Source: JBBTSB01 sp964355775
GTDB taxonomy: Bacteria; Patescibacteriota; Minisyncoccia; 2-02-FULL-40-12; IGHO2-01-FULL-4-A
Length of the DNA: 27,057 nucleotides
Direction: 5' to 3'
Assembly (NCBI GenBank): GCA_964355775.1
Contig: CAYHEP010000008.1
Location: 1 to 27,057, forward strand
The stretch's first letter is position 1. Every line of letters starts with the position of its first letter. A model generated the notes under the pieces. The model was not told the DNA's origin. It saw only the letters and a list, made by a program, of their open reading frames with translations, and did not search any database. Below are positions 14,243 through 20,863 of this stretch, one piece after another. The position numbers and the translations under genes were made by a program.

Positions 14243-15363
14243 AAACCTCTGAATATGCAAAATCCGGAGTAGATTATAGCCTCATGGAACCCTTTAAGAT
14301 GGCAATGATTGAGGCTGGGAAGAAAACGCTTCGGTTTCCGGAAAAGCGGGGAGTGTATGTGGTCAAAGATGCGATTCACGCGCATGGGGCGGTGTATGAA
14401 TATAAAGGCAAAGAAAAAAATCCAATTTGGTGTAAAACTCAAGAAGATTTGGGGACGAAGAATTGGATCGCCGAGTGGATGTATGCTAATGCACCCGCCG
14501 ATCCGGTGGCGGGTAGGCGAACCTACTACGATGCGATTGCGCAAGATGTCGCGCTCATTGTAGTAAATGACGTGATTGCGCAGGGGGCCATGCCGGTGAT
14601 TTTTACCGATCAGGTGGAGTCAGGTGATGCGAGCTGGTATGGTGATAAAAAGCGCGCGCAGGATTTTGCGGATGGGTGTGTGAAGGTTTGCAAAGAAGTC
14701 GGCATGGCGCTTCCCGCGGGTGAGAGTGCGACATTGAAATATATTATTAAACCGGAAGCACCGAGCTTGAGTGGATCAGTGACGGGCATCATCGCACCGC
14801 GCTCAAGACTCATCACCGGCAAAAAACTCAAAGTCGGGGATCATATCATAGGCGTGACGTCATCGGGCTTGCATGCAAACGGGGTTTCGCTGGTCATAAA
14901 AAAAGCACTTGAGCTTCCAGAACAGTTTTTGACGAAGATTACCCCGAGGTCTCGCCTCGGGGAAGCGGCGCTCACGCCGATGCGGAGCTATGTGAAGCTG
15001 ATCGAACGATTGCTCGAAGAAGAAGTCGACATCCACTGTCTCTTGCCGGGAACGGGTGATGGTGTTGGCAAGCTGGCTTTTGATAAGCGGCCATTTACCT
15101 ATCGTGTCCATTCGTGGCCCGACGTGCCGGAATTTTTTAAATATTTTCATGAAGAGCTTGGCGTCTCGCTCATCGACTGCCTCAAAACCTTTAACTGGGG
15201 CATCGGCTATTATATTTTTGTTGATAAGAAAGACGTAAGGCAAGTATTAGACATTGGCAAAAAAACCGGATATGACTTGTTTGATTTGGGAATAGTCGAA
15301 AGCGGAAAACGGCAGACCATTTTTCTTGATAAAACAATACTGCCTCCACCGGGAGAGTATTAA
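14239..15363 (+). CDS. purM: Phosphoribosylformylglycinamidine cyclo-ligase (AIR synthetase)
   Basis: PurM closes the imidazole ring of FGAM to give AIR. The 374-aa protein begins with the family-typical YAKSGVDYSLMEPFKMAM and has VNDVIAQGAMPVIFTDQVESG, ALPAGESATL, TSSGLHANGVSLV and LPGTGDGVGKLAF. It is slightly longer than the usual 340-350 aa, partly because of two embedded palindromes (NAPADPVAGRR near residue 88 and ITPRSRLGEA near residue 235). The start overlaps the preceding stop by ATGA. It is separated from purN-purC by the nuclease, hydrolase and small-gene block. Confidence 0.95.
   Translation: MKTSEYAKSGVDYSLMEPFKMAMIEAGKKTLRFPEKRGVYVVKDAIHAHGAVYEYKGKEKNPIWCKTQEDLGTKNWIAEWMYANAPADPVAGRRTYYDAIAQDVALIVVNDVIAQGAMPVIFTDQVESGDASWYGDKKRAQDFADGCVKVCKEVGMALPAGESATLKYIIKPEAPSLSGSVTGIIAPRSRLITGKKLKVGDHIIGVTSSGLHANGVSLVIKKALELPEQFLTKITPRSRLGEAALTPMRSYVKLIERLLEEEVDIHCLLPGTGDGVGKLAFDKRPFTYRVHSWPDVPEFFKYFHEELGVSLIDCLKTFNWGIGYYIFVDKKDVRQVLDIGKKTGYDLFDLGIVESGKRQTIFLDKTILPPPGEY
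14493..14514 (+). repeat. Intragenic palindrome ACCCGCC-N8-GGCGGGT in purM
   Basis: Arms ACCCGCC (14493-14499) and GGCGGGT (14508-14514) are perfect 7-bp. It is read as APADPVAGR. The encoded peptide resembles the PAGRQ type. Confidence 0.55.
14941..14965 (+). repeat. Intragenic palindrome CCCCGAGG-N5-CCTCGGGG, copy 2
   Basis: Identical over 25 nt to 4212-4236 in purL. In purM it is read in a different frame, as ITPRSRLGEA. Confidence 0.85.
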
Positions 15364-15399
15364 AAAGACAAGCGGACCGAGAGCTGGGCCGCCGGTCCG
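15362..15399 (-). terminator. Probable terminator of the minus-strand zinc-finger gene
   Basis: CGGACC (15373-15378) pairs with GGTCCG (15394-15399). On the minus strand the stem is followed by CTTGTCTTTTTA. A further stem, CCCGCA 15414-15419 with TGCGGG 15430-15435 (inner CCA/TGG), precedes it on that strand. Confidence 0.45.
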
Positions 15400-15455
15400 T
15401 GTAGGTGCTTCACCCCGCATCCAACGTGGTGCGGGTCGCGCTGTGAGGCGGTGGT

Positions 15456-15638
15456 TCAGTCGCAGGCCGTAGTGTTCTTGTCGCTCGGACGCATGTGACT
15501 GGCGGTCGGTCGGGCAAACTTGCCCACGTACTTCCGACATTTTCCGCAGCCTTTCAGGTGCGTAGTCGCCTTGGTGATCTCGTCCCGCTTTTTCCCTTGA
15601 GGGTTGAGCAGGATGTCTTGCGCGTCGCGATGGTTCAT
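15456..15638 (-). CDS. 60-aa zinc-finger miniprotein with an anti-sigma-like H-x3-C-x2-C motif
   Basis: On the minus strand AAGGAGGTGG lies 4 nt before the ATG at 15638-15636, the strongest Shine-Dalgarno in the window, and this fixes the start. The 60-aa basic protein has HLKGCGKC at residues 27-34. This H-x3-C-x2-C motif is characteristic of zinc-binding anti-sigma (ZAS) domains, but no membrane segment or sigma gene accompanies it. The C-terminus adds a further His and Cys. It lies between purM and guaB, divergent from guaB with an overlapping promoter. A regulator of sigma factor or transcription is inference; a generic zinc-ribbon miniprotein is the alternative. Confidence 0.65.
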   Translation of the reverse strand: MNHRDAQDILLNPQGKKRDEITKATTHLKGCGKCRKYVGKFARPTASHMRPSDKNTTACD

Positions 15639-15650
15639 CGGGCCACCTCC

Positions 15651-15679
15651 TTGCGCAAACAACCTACCATTGTTATAGT
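15651..15679 (+). promoter_or_regulatory. guaB promoter, extended -10, nearly leaderless
   Basis: TTGCGC (15651-15656), a 17-nt spacer, then TGT-TATAGT (15671-15679). The ATG at 15689 is 9 nt downstream, so the leader is expected to be only 2-3 nt. It overlaps the divergent promoter on the other strand. Confidence 0.55.
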
Positions 15680-15689
15680 AAAATCTCAA
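15661..15689 (-). promoter_or_regulatory. Divergent promoter of the zinc-finger gene, overlapping the guaB promoter
   Basis: On the minus strand: TTGAGA (15689-15684), a 17-nt spacer, TGG-TAGGTT (extended -10 ending at 15661). The leader then carries the strong Shine-Dalgarno. Its -35 touches the guaB start codon, so polymerase binding to the two promoters should be mutually exclusive. Confidence 0.4.
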
Positions 15690-17155
15690 TGCCCACCTCC
15701 AAAATCTCCCAACTCGGACTGACCTACGATGATGTCTTGCTCGTGCCGGATGCGAGCGATGTTTCGCCGCGCGATGTGGATGTGACGACGTATCTGACCC
15801 GTGGGATCAAGCTCAATGTGCCGATTGTCAGTGCCGCCATGGATACGATTACGGAGTCGCAGATGGCGATGGCGCTTGCACGCGAGGGTGGGATCGGAAT
15901 TTTACATAAAAATCTTTCGACCGCACAGCAGATCGAAATGGTGGATTTGGTGAAGCGCAGTGAGTCGGGCATGATCATGGATCCGGTCACGTTGCATGCC
16001 GCCGATACCGTAAAGCAAGCTCGTGAGCTGATGCACAAGTACAAGATCGGCGGTATTCCCGTGGTGGATGATAAAAAGAAACTCAAGGGCATCGTCACCA
16101 ATCGTGACTTGCGGTTTGAGCAAGATGGGACCAAGCGTCTTGCTGCTATCATGACGACCGATCATCTGGTGACGGCCCCGCTTGGCACAACCCTCGAAAA
16201 AGCCGAAGCGATTTTGCAAAAATACAAAATAGAAAAACTGCCCATCGTTGACAAATCAGGCGTGCTGAAGGGACTGATCACGTTTAAAGATATTGAAAAA
16301 AAGAAAAGCTTTCCGCGCGCGTGCAAGGATGAACACGGCAGGTTGCGCGTAGGAGCGGCCGTCGGCGTGACGGTTGATACGCTTACCCGTGTCGCGGATT
16401 TGGTCAAGCATGGCGTTGATGTCATTGTGGTGGATACGGCTCATGGCCATGCAAAAAAAGTACTTGACACGATCCGTGAGATTCGCAAAGCATTTCCCAA
16501 GCTCCAGATGATCTCCGGCAACCTTGTCACCCCCGAAGCCGCAACCGCCAGTATCAAAGCAGGCGTGGATGCCGTCAAAGTCGGCGTGGGTCCGGGCAGT
16601 ATTTGCACTACACGCGTCATCGCCGGCGTCGGCGTGCCACAGCTCACGGCCGTCATGGACGTGGCAAAGATTTGCAAAAAGGCGGGCGTGCCACTCATCG
16701 CCGATGGTGGGATTAAATACACGGGCGATGTGGCAAAGGCACTTGCTGCGGGCGCGGACTCCGTGATGCTCGGCAACATGCTCGCCGGCCACGAGGAGGC
16801 GCCGGGCAAAACCGTCCTCTATCAGGGACGCAAATACAAAATGTACCGCGGGATGGGCTCGCAATCTGCGATGCGCGAGGGGACGCGCGATCGGTATTTT
16901 CAAGACATGGAGGAGAATCTCGCCAAGCTTGTGCCGGAAGGCATCGAAGGTCGCGTGCCGTTTCGTGGCAATGTCGGCGAGACGATCCATCAGATCATTG
17001 GCGGCCTCCGCGCCGGCATGGGCTACTGCGGTGCCTACACGATCGCCGAACTCCAAAAGAAAGCGAGATTTATTCAAATTACGAACGCCGGTATGACCGA
17101 AAGCCATCCACATGACGTCGATATCACCGAACAGGCGCCTAACTATCAAAGGTAG
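15689..17155 (+). CDS. guaB: Inosine-5'-monophosphate dehydrogenase
   Basis: GuaB oxidises IMP to XMP with NAD+, the first step to GMP. The 488-aa protein has a full (beta/alpha)8 barrel with an inserted pair of CBS domains (about residues 95-205: MIMDPVTLHAADTVKQARELM, then LVTAPLGTTLEKAEAIL). The catalytic loop GPGSICTTR carries Cys306, followed by ADGGIKYTGDVAKALAAGAD and the flap YRGMGSQSAM. Length is normal. It has its own predicted promoter and is followed by the 9-nt repeat cluster and the peptidase cassette. Confidence 0.97.
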   Translation: MPTSKISQLGLTYDDVLLVPDASDVSPRDVDVTTYLTRGIKLNVPIVSAAMDTITESQMAMALAREGGIGILHKNLSTAQQIEMVDLVKRSESGMIMDPVTLHAADTVKQARELMHKYKIGGIPVVDDKKKLKGIVTNRDLRFEQDGTKRLAAIMTTDHLVTAPLGTTLEKAEAILQKYKIEKLPIVDKSGVLKGLITFKDIEKKKSFPRACKDEHGRLRVGAAVGVTVDTLTRVADLVKHGVDVIVVDTAHGHAKKVLDTIREIRKAFPKLQMISGNLVTPEAATASIKAGVDAVKVGVGPGSICTTRVIAGVGVPQLTAVMDVAKICKKAGVPLIADGGIKYTGDVAKALAAGADSVMLGNMLAGHEEAPGKTVLYQGRKYKMYRGMGSQSAMREGTRDRYFQDMEENLAKLVPEGIEGRVPFRGNVGETIHQIIGGLRAGMGYCGAYTIAELQKKARFIQITNAGMTESHPHDVDITEQAPNYQR

Positions 17156-17185
17156 AGCTTCATTAGCTTCGCTAGCTACGTTAGC
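17156..17185 (+). repeat. 9-nt tandem repeats (AGCTTCGTT type), left flank of the peptidase gene
   Basis: Units AGCTTCATT, AGCTTCGCT, AGCTACGTT and a partial fourth fill the space between guaB and the peptidase ATG. A related array in reverse orientation lies at 18081-18117. Confidence 0.65.
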
Positions 17186-17193
17186 TTATAGAA

Positions 17194-17973
17194 ATGAAAA
17201 TAAAAATTGACACCGCACCCTTGCCTGAAGGAGAAAAAAGGCGGAAATGGGCCCATGATATCGATACCAGTTCGTTGGCTAAAAGGTTGCGTGAAGAATC
17301 TCTTCAAAACGGAAATGTCCCGATTGATTTTGAGGTATTTGTTTCCGCGCTTAAGCGAGAAGATCAACTCGCGGAAGGAGATGGATTGGGTTGTGCTGTC
17401 GCATGCTATCGGATGATGTTAGGAGCCCTCAAACGAGCAGTTCCCATCCAACATGATGCTCGACGTATGCTATTTAGAGAAGGAAGAATACCTGAAGGAG
17501 GATTGACGGGTATGGCTGAAGTTTCTGTAGGTGCTGCAAAATCCTTGGGAATTCGTGAAGCTATGGATTTGCTGGATCTCAAATTTGCTTCTGGGAATCT
17601 GACTTCTGCGGAACTAGTTGATATCACGGATAAAACGTGGCCAGCCCTTTTAATGCTTGCCTTGGAAAAAGGCTACATTGCCATCGGTGCATTTCCGATG
17701 AAGTCTCTTCATGAAGGTTCGCAATCTTTGATCAATCACGCAGTATTGATTTATGGAGTGAGATTTGAAGGCAGAACTTTCAGCTTCAAAATCATGGATC
17801 CGCTCAGTGCAGAGAACACCTTGGTAAGCGCAGAAAATTTAATTCAATTTACCCCAATCGAGGGCACTGCGATCATCATTGCCTCAAATGAGGTATCGCA
17901 ACAAAGAAGACAAATCCGGGTAATCAACAAACTCACTAGCGATCAAAAGCCACGAATCAAAATAATATCTTGA
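17194..17973 (+). CDS. C39-like papain-fold cysteine peptidase
   Basis: The 259-aa soluble protein has an N-terminal region of about 60 residues and then a peptidase C39-like core. GLGCAVACYRMMLGAL carries Cys67 and Cys71 (catalytic Cys probably Cys67), NHAVLIYGVRFEG carries His182, and IMDPLS carries Asp202, the usual Cys-His-Asp order and spacing. There is no signal peptide or transporter domain. C39 peptidases classically cut double-glycine leaders, but stand-alone C39-like proteins have varied or unknown roles. Base composition is more AT-rich than guaB and purA on either side, and 9-nt repeats in inverted orientation flank the unit, so it looks like an inserted cassette. Confidence 0.72.
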   Translation: MKIKIDTAPLPEGEKRRKWAHDIDTSSLAKRLREESLQNGNVPIDFEVFVSALKREDQLAEGDGLGCAVACYRMMLGALKRAVPIQHDARRMLFREGRIPEGGLTGMAEVSVGAAKSLGIREAMDLLDLKFASGNLTSAELVDITDKTWPALLMLALEKGYIAIGAFPMKSLHEGSQSLINHAVLIYGVRFEGRTFSFKIMDPLSAENTLVSAENLIQFTPIEGTAIIIASNEVSQQRRQIRVINKLTSDQKPRIKIIS

Positions 17974-18086
17974 CGCGACGCTTGCCAAAGACCAAGGCTC
18001 TCGACTATAGTAAGGTCGGTGCGTTGCTCGACGAAGTGATGCGCATGCTTAATGCAATGATCCGTAATTTTAATCCAAAAAGCTAA
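17970..18086 (+). pseudogene. Possible 38-aa remnant of a four-helix-bundle (S23-like) protein
   Basis: An open frame with a possible TTG start overlapping the peptidase stop (TTGA) runs to TAA at 18084-18086. The tail LDEVMRMLNAMIRNF resembles the last helix of the four-helix-bundle (23S rRNA intervening-sequence) protein family, which is about 115-120 aa long, so only the C-terminal third would remain. Codon use is GC-richer than in the peptidase. It may be a fragment left when the peptidase cassette inserted. The resemblance is from memory and is weak. Confidence 0.3.
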
Positions 18087-18117
18087 TGAAGCTATCGAAG
18101 CTACAAGCTAACGAAGC
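18081..18117 (-). repeat. 9-nt tandem repeats (AGCTTCGTT type), right flank, inverted
   Basis: On the minus strand the units read AGCTTCGTT, AGCTTGT, AGCTTCGAT, AGCTTCATT, AGCT. They are the same family as 17156-17185 but in opposite orientation, bracketing the peptidase gene and the remnant ORF. Confidence 0.6.
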
Positions 18118-18123
18118 TCGATT

Positions 18124-19254
18124 ATGACTACTGTCATAATCGGTTGCCAATGGGGGGACGAGGGGAAAGGCAAGGTCGTGGATTTGATGTCCGCGGAGGC
18201 GGATATTGTCGTGCGTGTGCAGGGGGGAGCGAATGCGGGACACACGATTGTGGTGAATGAACAAAAGCATATCTTACACTTAATACCTTCCGGAATTTTG
18301 CATAAAAAAGTCATCTGTGTGATTGGTAATGGTGTCGTGATTGATCCCGATGTATTGCAAGAAGAAATTGAGGTATTACAAAAACTCGGTATCAGTGTGC
18401 GGGGACGGCTTTTGATCAGCGATCGAGCCCACTTGGTTACGGCTGAACATAAACAACGGGATGCAAGAGACTCACAAAAAAAGATCGGCACCACCGGACG
18501 CGGCATCGGACCTGCGTATATGGACAAAGTGGGTCGTACTGGACTGCGCATGGTGGATTTTGTAAAAACCGACAAGCGATTTGCCGGGTATGTTACGGAT
18601 ACGAGCCCGTATTTAAACGAGGCTATTAAAAAAAATAAGAAGATCATCATGGAGGGCGCGCAGGGCGCGATGCTCGATGTGGATTTTGGGACTTATCCGT
18701 TTGTGACATCGTCAAATACGATGGCCGGTGCGGCCTCGACCGGTTCGGGTATCGGTCCTACAAAAATCGACAAGGTGGTAGGTATTGTAAAGGCGTATAC
18801 GACGCGAGTGGGCAATGGTCCACTTCCGACGGAATTCCCGGCCGAGCTGGGCGAGCAGATTCGCCAAAAGGGAAATGAGTTTGGGGCGACAACTGGCAGA
18901 CCGCGTCGGTGCGGATGGTTTGACGCCGTCGTGGTGCGCTATGCTTGCCAAGTGAGTGGCGTTGACTCGTGTGTGCTGATGAAACTCGATGTGCTTGATG
19001 ATTTAGATACCATAAAAATCTGCACGGGCTATCAAGGTTTGAAAAGTTTTCCGGCCGATCTCGATTTGCTGACCAAAGCTACGCCGATCTACGAAGAAAT
19101 GCCGGGTTGGCAGACTGATATCAGCAAGATTCGCAGTTTCAAAAACCTGCCTCGCAATGCCCAGCTTTACATCAAAAAACTCGAGTCGCTCATTGGTGTG
19201 TCTATAAAAATTATTTCCGTTGGACCTGAAAGAACACAAACTATTACTCGGTAG
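18124..19254 (+). CDS. purA: Adenylosuccinate synthetase, shortened
   Basis: PurA joins IMP and aspartate using GTP, the first step to AMP. The key loops are present: GCQWGDEGKGKVVD (phosphate loop and catalytic Asp), GGANAGHTI with catalytic His, TTGRGIGPAYMDK, EGAQGAMLDVDFGTYPFVTSSN, TTGRPRRCGWFD and VGPERTQTI. At 376 aa it is about 50 residues shorter than typical. The loss falls between GPAYMDK and EGAQG, where the usual long helical segment is reduced to about 40 residues. All recognised active-site motifs remain, so it should be active. It overlaps the next gene by 35 nt. Confidence 0.95.
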   Translation: MTTVIIGCQWGDEGKGKVVDLMSAEADIVVRVQGGANAGHTIVVNEQKHILHLIPSGILHKKVICVIGNGVVIDPDVLQEEIEVLQKLGISVRGRLLISDRAHLVTAEHKQRDARDSQKKIGTTGRGIGPAYMDKVGRTGLRMVDFVKTDKRFAGYVTDTSPYLNEAIKKNKKIIMEGAQGAMLDVDFGTYPFVTSSNTMAGAASTGSGIGPTKIDKVVGIVKAYTTRVGNGPLPTEFPAELGEQIRQKGNEFGATTGRPRRCGWFDAVVVRYACQVSGVDSCVLMKLDVLDDLDTIKICTGYQGLKSFPADLDLLTKATPIYEEMPGWQTDISKIRSFKNLPRNAQLYIKKLESLIGVSIKIISVGPERTQTITR

Positions 19255-20863
19255 CATAGTAGCTTTATTGGCTATAGTAGCTTCGCTGGCTTTTGTTTTG
19301 CAAAAAAAGCCAATCACACTTCGTAACTATGCGAACATTTCCGGGATCGTTGTTCCGCATCATGATTTGGTAAAAGCCCAACGAGCGGAGTTTTTTGATG
19401 AGATTGCGGCGAAGATCAAAGCCCCCAAAACTGTCATCATCGTCTCGCCAAATCACTACGATGCGGGCAAAGCCGATATCCAGACGACGGACAAGACGTG
19501 GGACCTTTCAAACGGAATACTACAACCGGACTCAACGGTCATCGATCAACTTTCATTGAGCATCGAGACAAGTAGTTTCCAAAACGAGCATGGCATTTAC
19601 AACGTACTTACCGACATCCATCGCGTTTGGCCAAATGCAAAAGTCGTCCCGATCATTTTGAAAATGAAAACAAGGCTTGATGGTAGTCTTGCGACTGATC
19701 TTTGGGAAATATGCCCCGATTGTCTCATGATCGCATCCGTCGACTTCTCTCATTACCAGCCGGCGTTGCTTGCCAACGAACACGACCAGCTTACATTGCG
19801 TGCTTTACAAAATCTTGACGAGGATCTCATTCGTACCAAAGCTGAAGTTGATTCTCCTCCGTCACTTCAGCTCTTGATACAGTGGGCCAAAAGTCACGGC
19901 ACATCAAGGTTCAACCTTGAAAAACACACGAATTCAGGTGAGCTTTTGCACGATCCGGATATTGAGACGACAACGCATATGTTTGGATACTACGAAATAG
20001 CGGTCGGACCGCTATTGAGGGGTTCAACCCCTCAACGCCGAGTTTCATTTCTCATCGGCGGCGACATGATGTTCGCTCGCATGATCCACTGGACGTTCTC
20101 CGCCAAAGGCGGATCCGCCTCCGGCGGACAGAAGAACCTTACTGACAGCATGAGTAATCTTGGCGATCGTTTGTTTTGGGGAACTGATCTCGCGCTTATC
20201 AATCTCGAAGGCAGTATCAGTCCAAAGCCCGTGGTTCCCGATCCGCGTCCTACGTTTGATTTTGTATTCCCTCCCGAAACCGCCAAGGTGCTCACGTATC
20301 TCCATCTCAACGCGATCAGTCTCGACAACAACCATTCCGATCATGTCGATCCGCAAATACCGGGCATCCCCATCTTGCCAACGACGGTACAAGGCGAGGG
20401 GCTGAAGATCACCGCCATCGGGATCAATACGATCGGTGTACCGATCGTAAATATCAAAAATCAAATCTCAATGATCAAAAGTGATCCAGACCAGAGAGTG
20501 ATTGTATTTCCGCATTGGGGCACGGAATATGAGTCAATACACAATGCACAGCAGGAAAAACTGGCTCATGGATGGATTGACGCCGGCGCCGATTTGGTAG
20601 TCGGCTCGCATCCGCATGTGATTCAGGACGGGGAGATATATAAAGGCAAACCCATCATCTATAGCTTGGGCAATTTGCTATTTGATCAAGACTGGTCCGT
20701 CGAAACTCAGCAGGGAATGCTCATCGGCGGAGCGTTTACCGATGATGGATTGGAGCTATTCGGCTTGCCCGTCGTCTCCAAAAACTTCAAGCCCGAACTC
20801 GCCCGTGGAGCTCTCAAAGCCCGCTTGCTCAAAAAAATCGATGGTGCTATGATCGGATTATGA
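19220..20863 (+). CDS. Membrane-anchored fusion of a Memo-like domain and a CapA-like metallophosphatase
   Basis: The 547-aa protein starts at TTG 19220 inside purA. Residues about 8-27 form a membrane anchor. Residues about 40-265 match the Memo / AmmeMemoRadiSam-B family: VVPHHDLVKAQ, IIVSPNHYDAG, IASVDFSHYQPA (metal-binding His positions in Memo-type folds). Residues about 275-530 match CapA / PGA_cap: FLIGGDMMFARMI, ALINLEGSIS, AISLDNNHSDH, VIVFPHWGTEYE, VVGSHPHVIQ and IIYSLGNLLFDQ. CapA-like proteins act in poly-gamma-glutamate or envelope metabolism; the role of Memo is not settled. The fusion suggests one exported hydrolase acting at the cell surface (inference). It overlaps the next gene by ATGA. 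Three intragenic palindromic repeats are present. Confidence 0.85.
   Translation: MDLKEHKLLLGSIVALLAIVASLAFVLQKKPITLRNYANISGIVVPHHDLVKAQRAEFFDEIAAKIKAPKTVIIVSPNHYDAGKADIQTTDKTWDLSNGILQPDSTVIDQLSLSIETSSFQNEHGIYNVLTDIHRVWPNAKVVPIILKMKTRLDGSLATDLWEICPDCLMIASVDFSHYQPALLANEHDQLTLRALQNLDEDLIRTKAEVDSPPSLQLLIQWAKSHGTSRFNLEKHTNSGELLHDPDIETTTHMFGYYEIAVGPLLRGSTPQRRVSFLIGGDMMFARMIHWTFSAKGGSASGGQKNLTDSMSNLGDRLFWGTDLALINLEGSISPKPVVPDPRPTFDFVFPPETAKVLTYLHLNAISLDNNHSDHVDPQIPGIPILPTTVQGEGLKITAIGINTIGVPIVNIKNQISMIKSDPDQRVIVFPHWGTEYESIHNAQQEKLAHGWIDAGADLVVGSHPHVIQDGEIYKGKPIIYSLGNLLFDQDWSVETQQGMLIGGAFTDDGLELFGLPVVSKNFKPELARGALKARLLKKIDGAMIGL
19260..19291 (+). repeat. 9-nt repeat units inside the membrane anchor of the Memo/CapA gene
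   Basis: AGCTTTATT, GGCTATAGT, AGCTTCGCT, GGCT: the same 9-nt phrase as the arrays around the peptidase gene, here translated as VALLAIVASLA in the transmembrane anchor. Confidence 0.45.
19904..19920 (+). repeat. Intragenic palindrome, GGTT-S-AACC family, Memo/CapA copy 1
   Basis: TCAAGGTT-C-AACCTTGA is perfect (8 + 1 + 8). It is read as SRFNLE. It differs from the purL copy (5484-5506) mainly at the central base. Confidence 0.8.
20015..20035 (+). repeat. Intragenic palindrome, GGTT-S-AACC family, Memo/CapA copy 2, at the domain junction
   Basis: TTGAGGGGTT-C-AACCCCTCAA is perfect (10 + 1 + 10). It is read as LRGSTPQ. It lies exactly in the linker between the Memo-like and CapA-like domains. 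Confidence 0.85.
20099..20128 (+). repeat. Tandem TCCGCC-N3-GGCGGA palindromes in Memo/CapA
   Basis: TCCGCC-AAA-GGCGGA is followed at once by TCCGCC-TCC-GGCGGA, the same 30-nt layout as in aspS 1456-1485. It is read as SAKGGSASGGQ, a Gly/Ser loop. Confidence 0.75.

Noticed and set aside
15364..15455. Possible tRNA in the GC-rich spacer after purM
   Set aside because: The stems found do not form a cloverleaf and no acceptor-stem/T-loop pairing was seen; they fit a minus-strand 3' end.
15495..15722. 75-aa plus-strand ORF between purM and guaB
   Set aside because: It is antisense to the 60-aa zinc-finger gene, which has a perfect SD, and it runs into guaB out of frame.
17156..18117. Possible CRISPR-like repeats around the peptidase gene
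   Set aside because: The units are 9 nt, contiguous and without spacers, and there are no cas genes.
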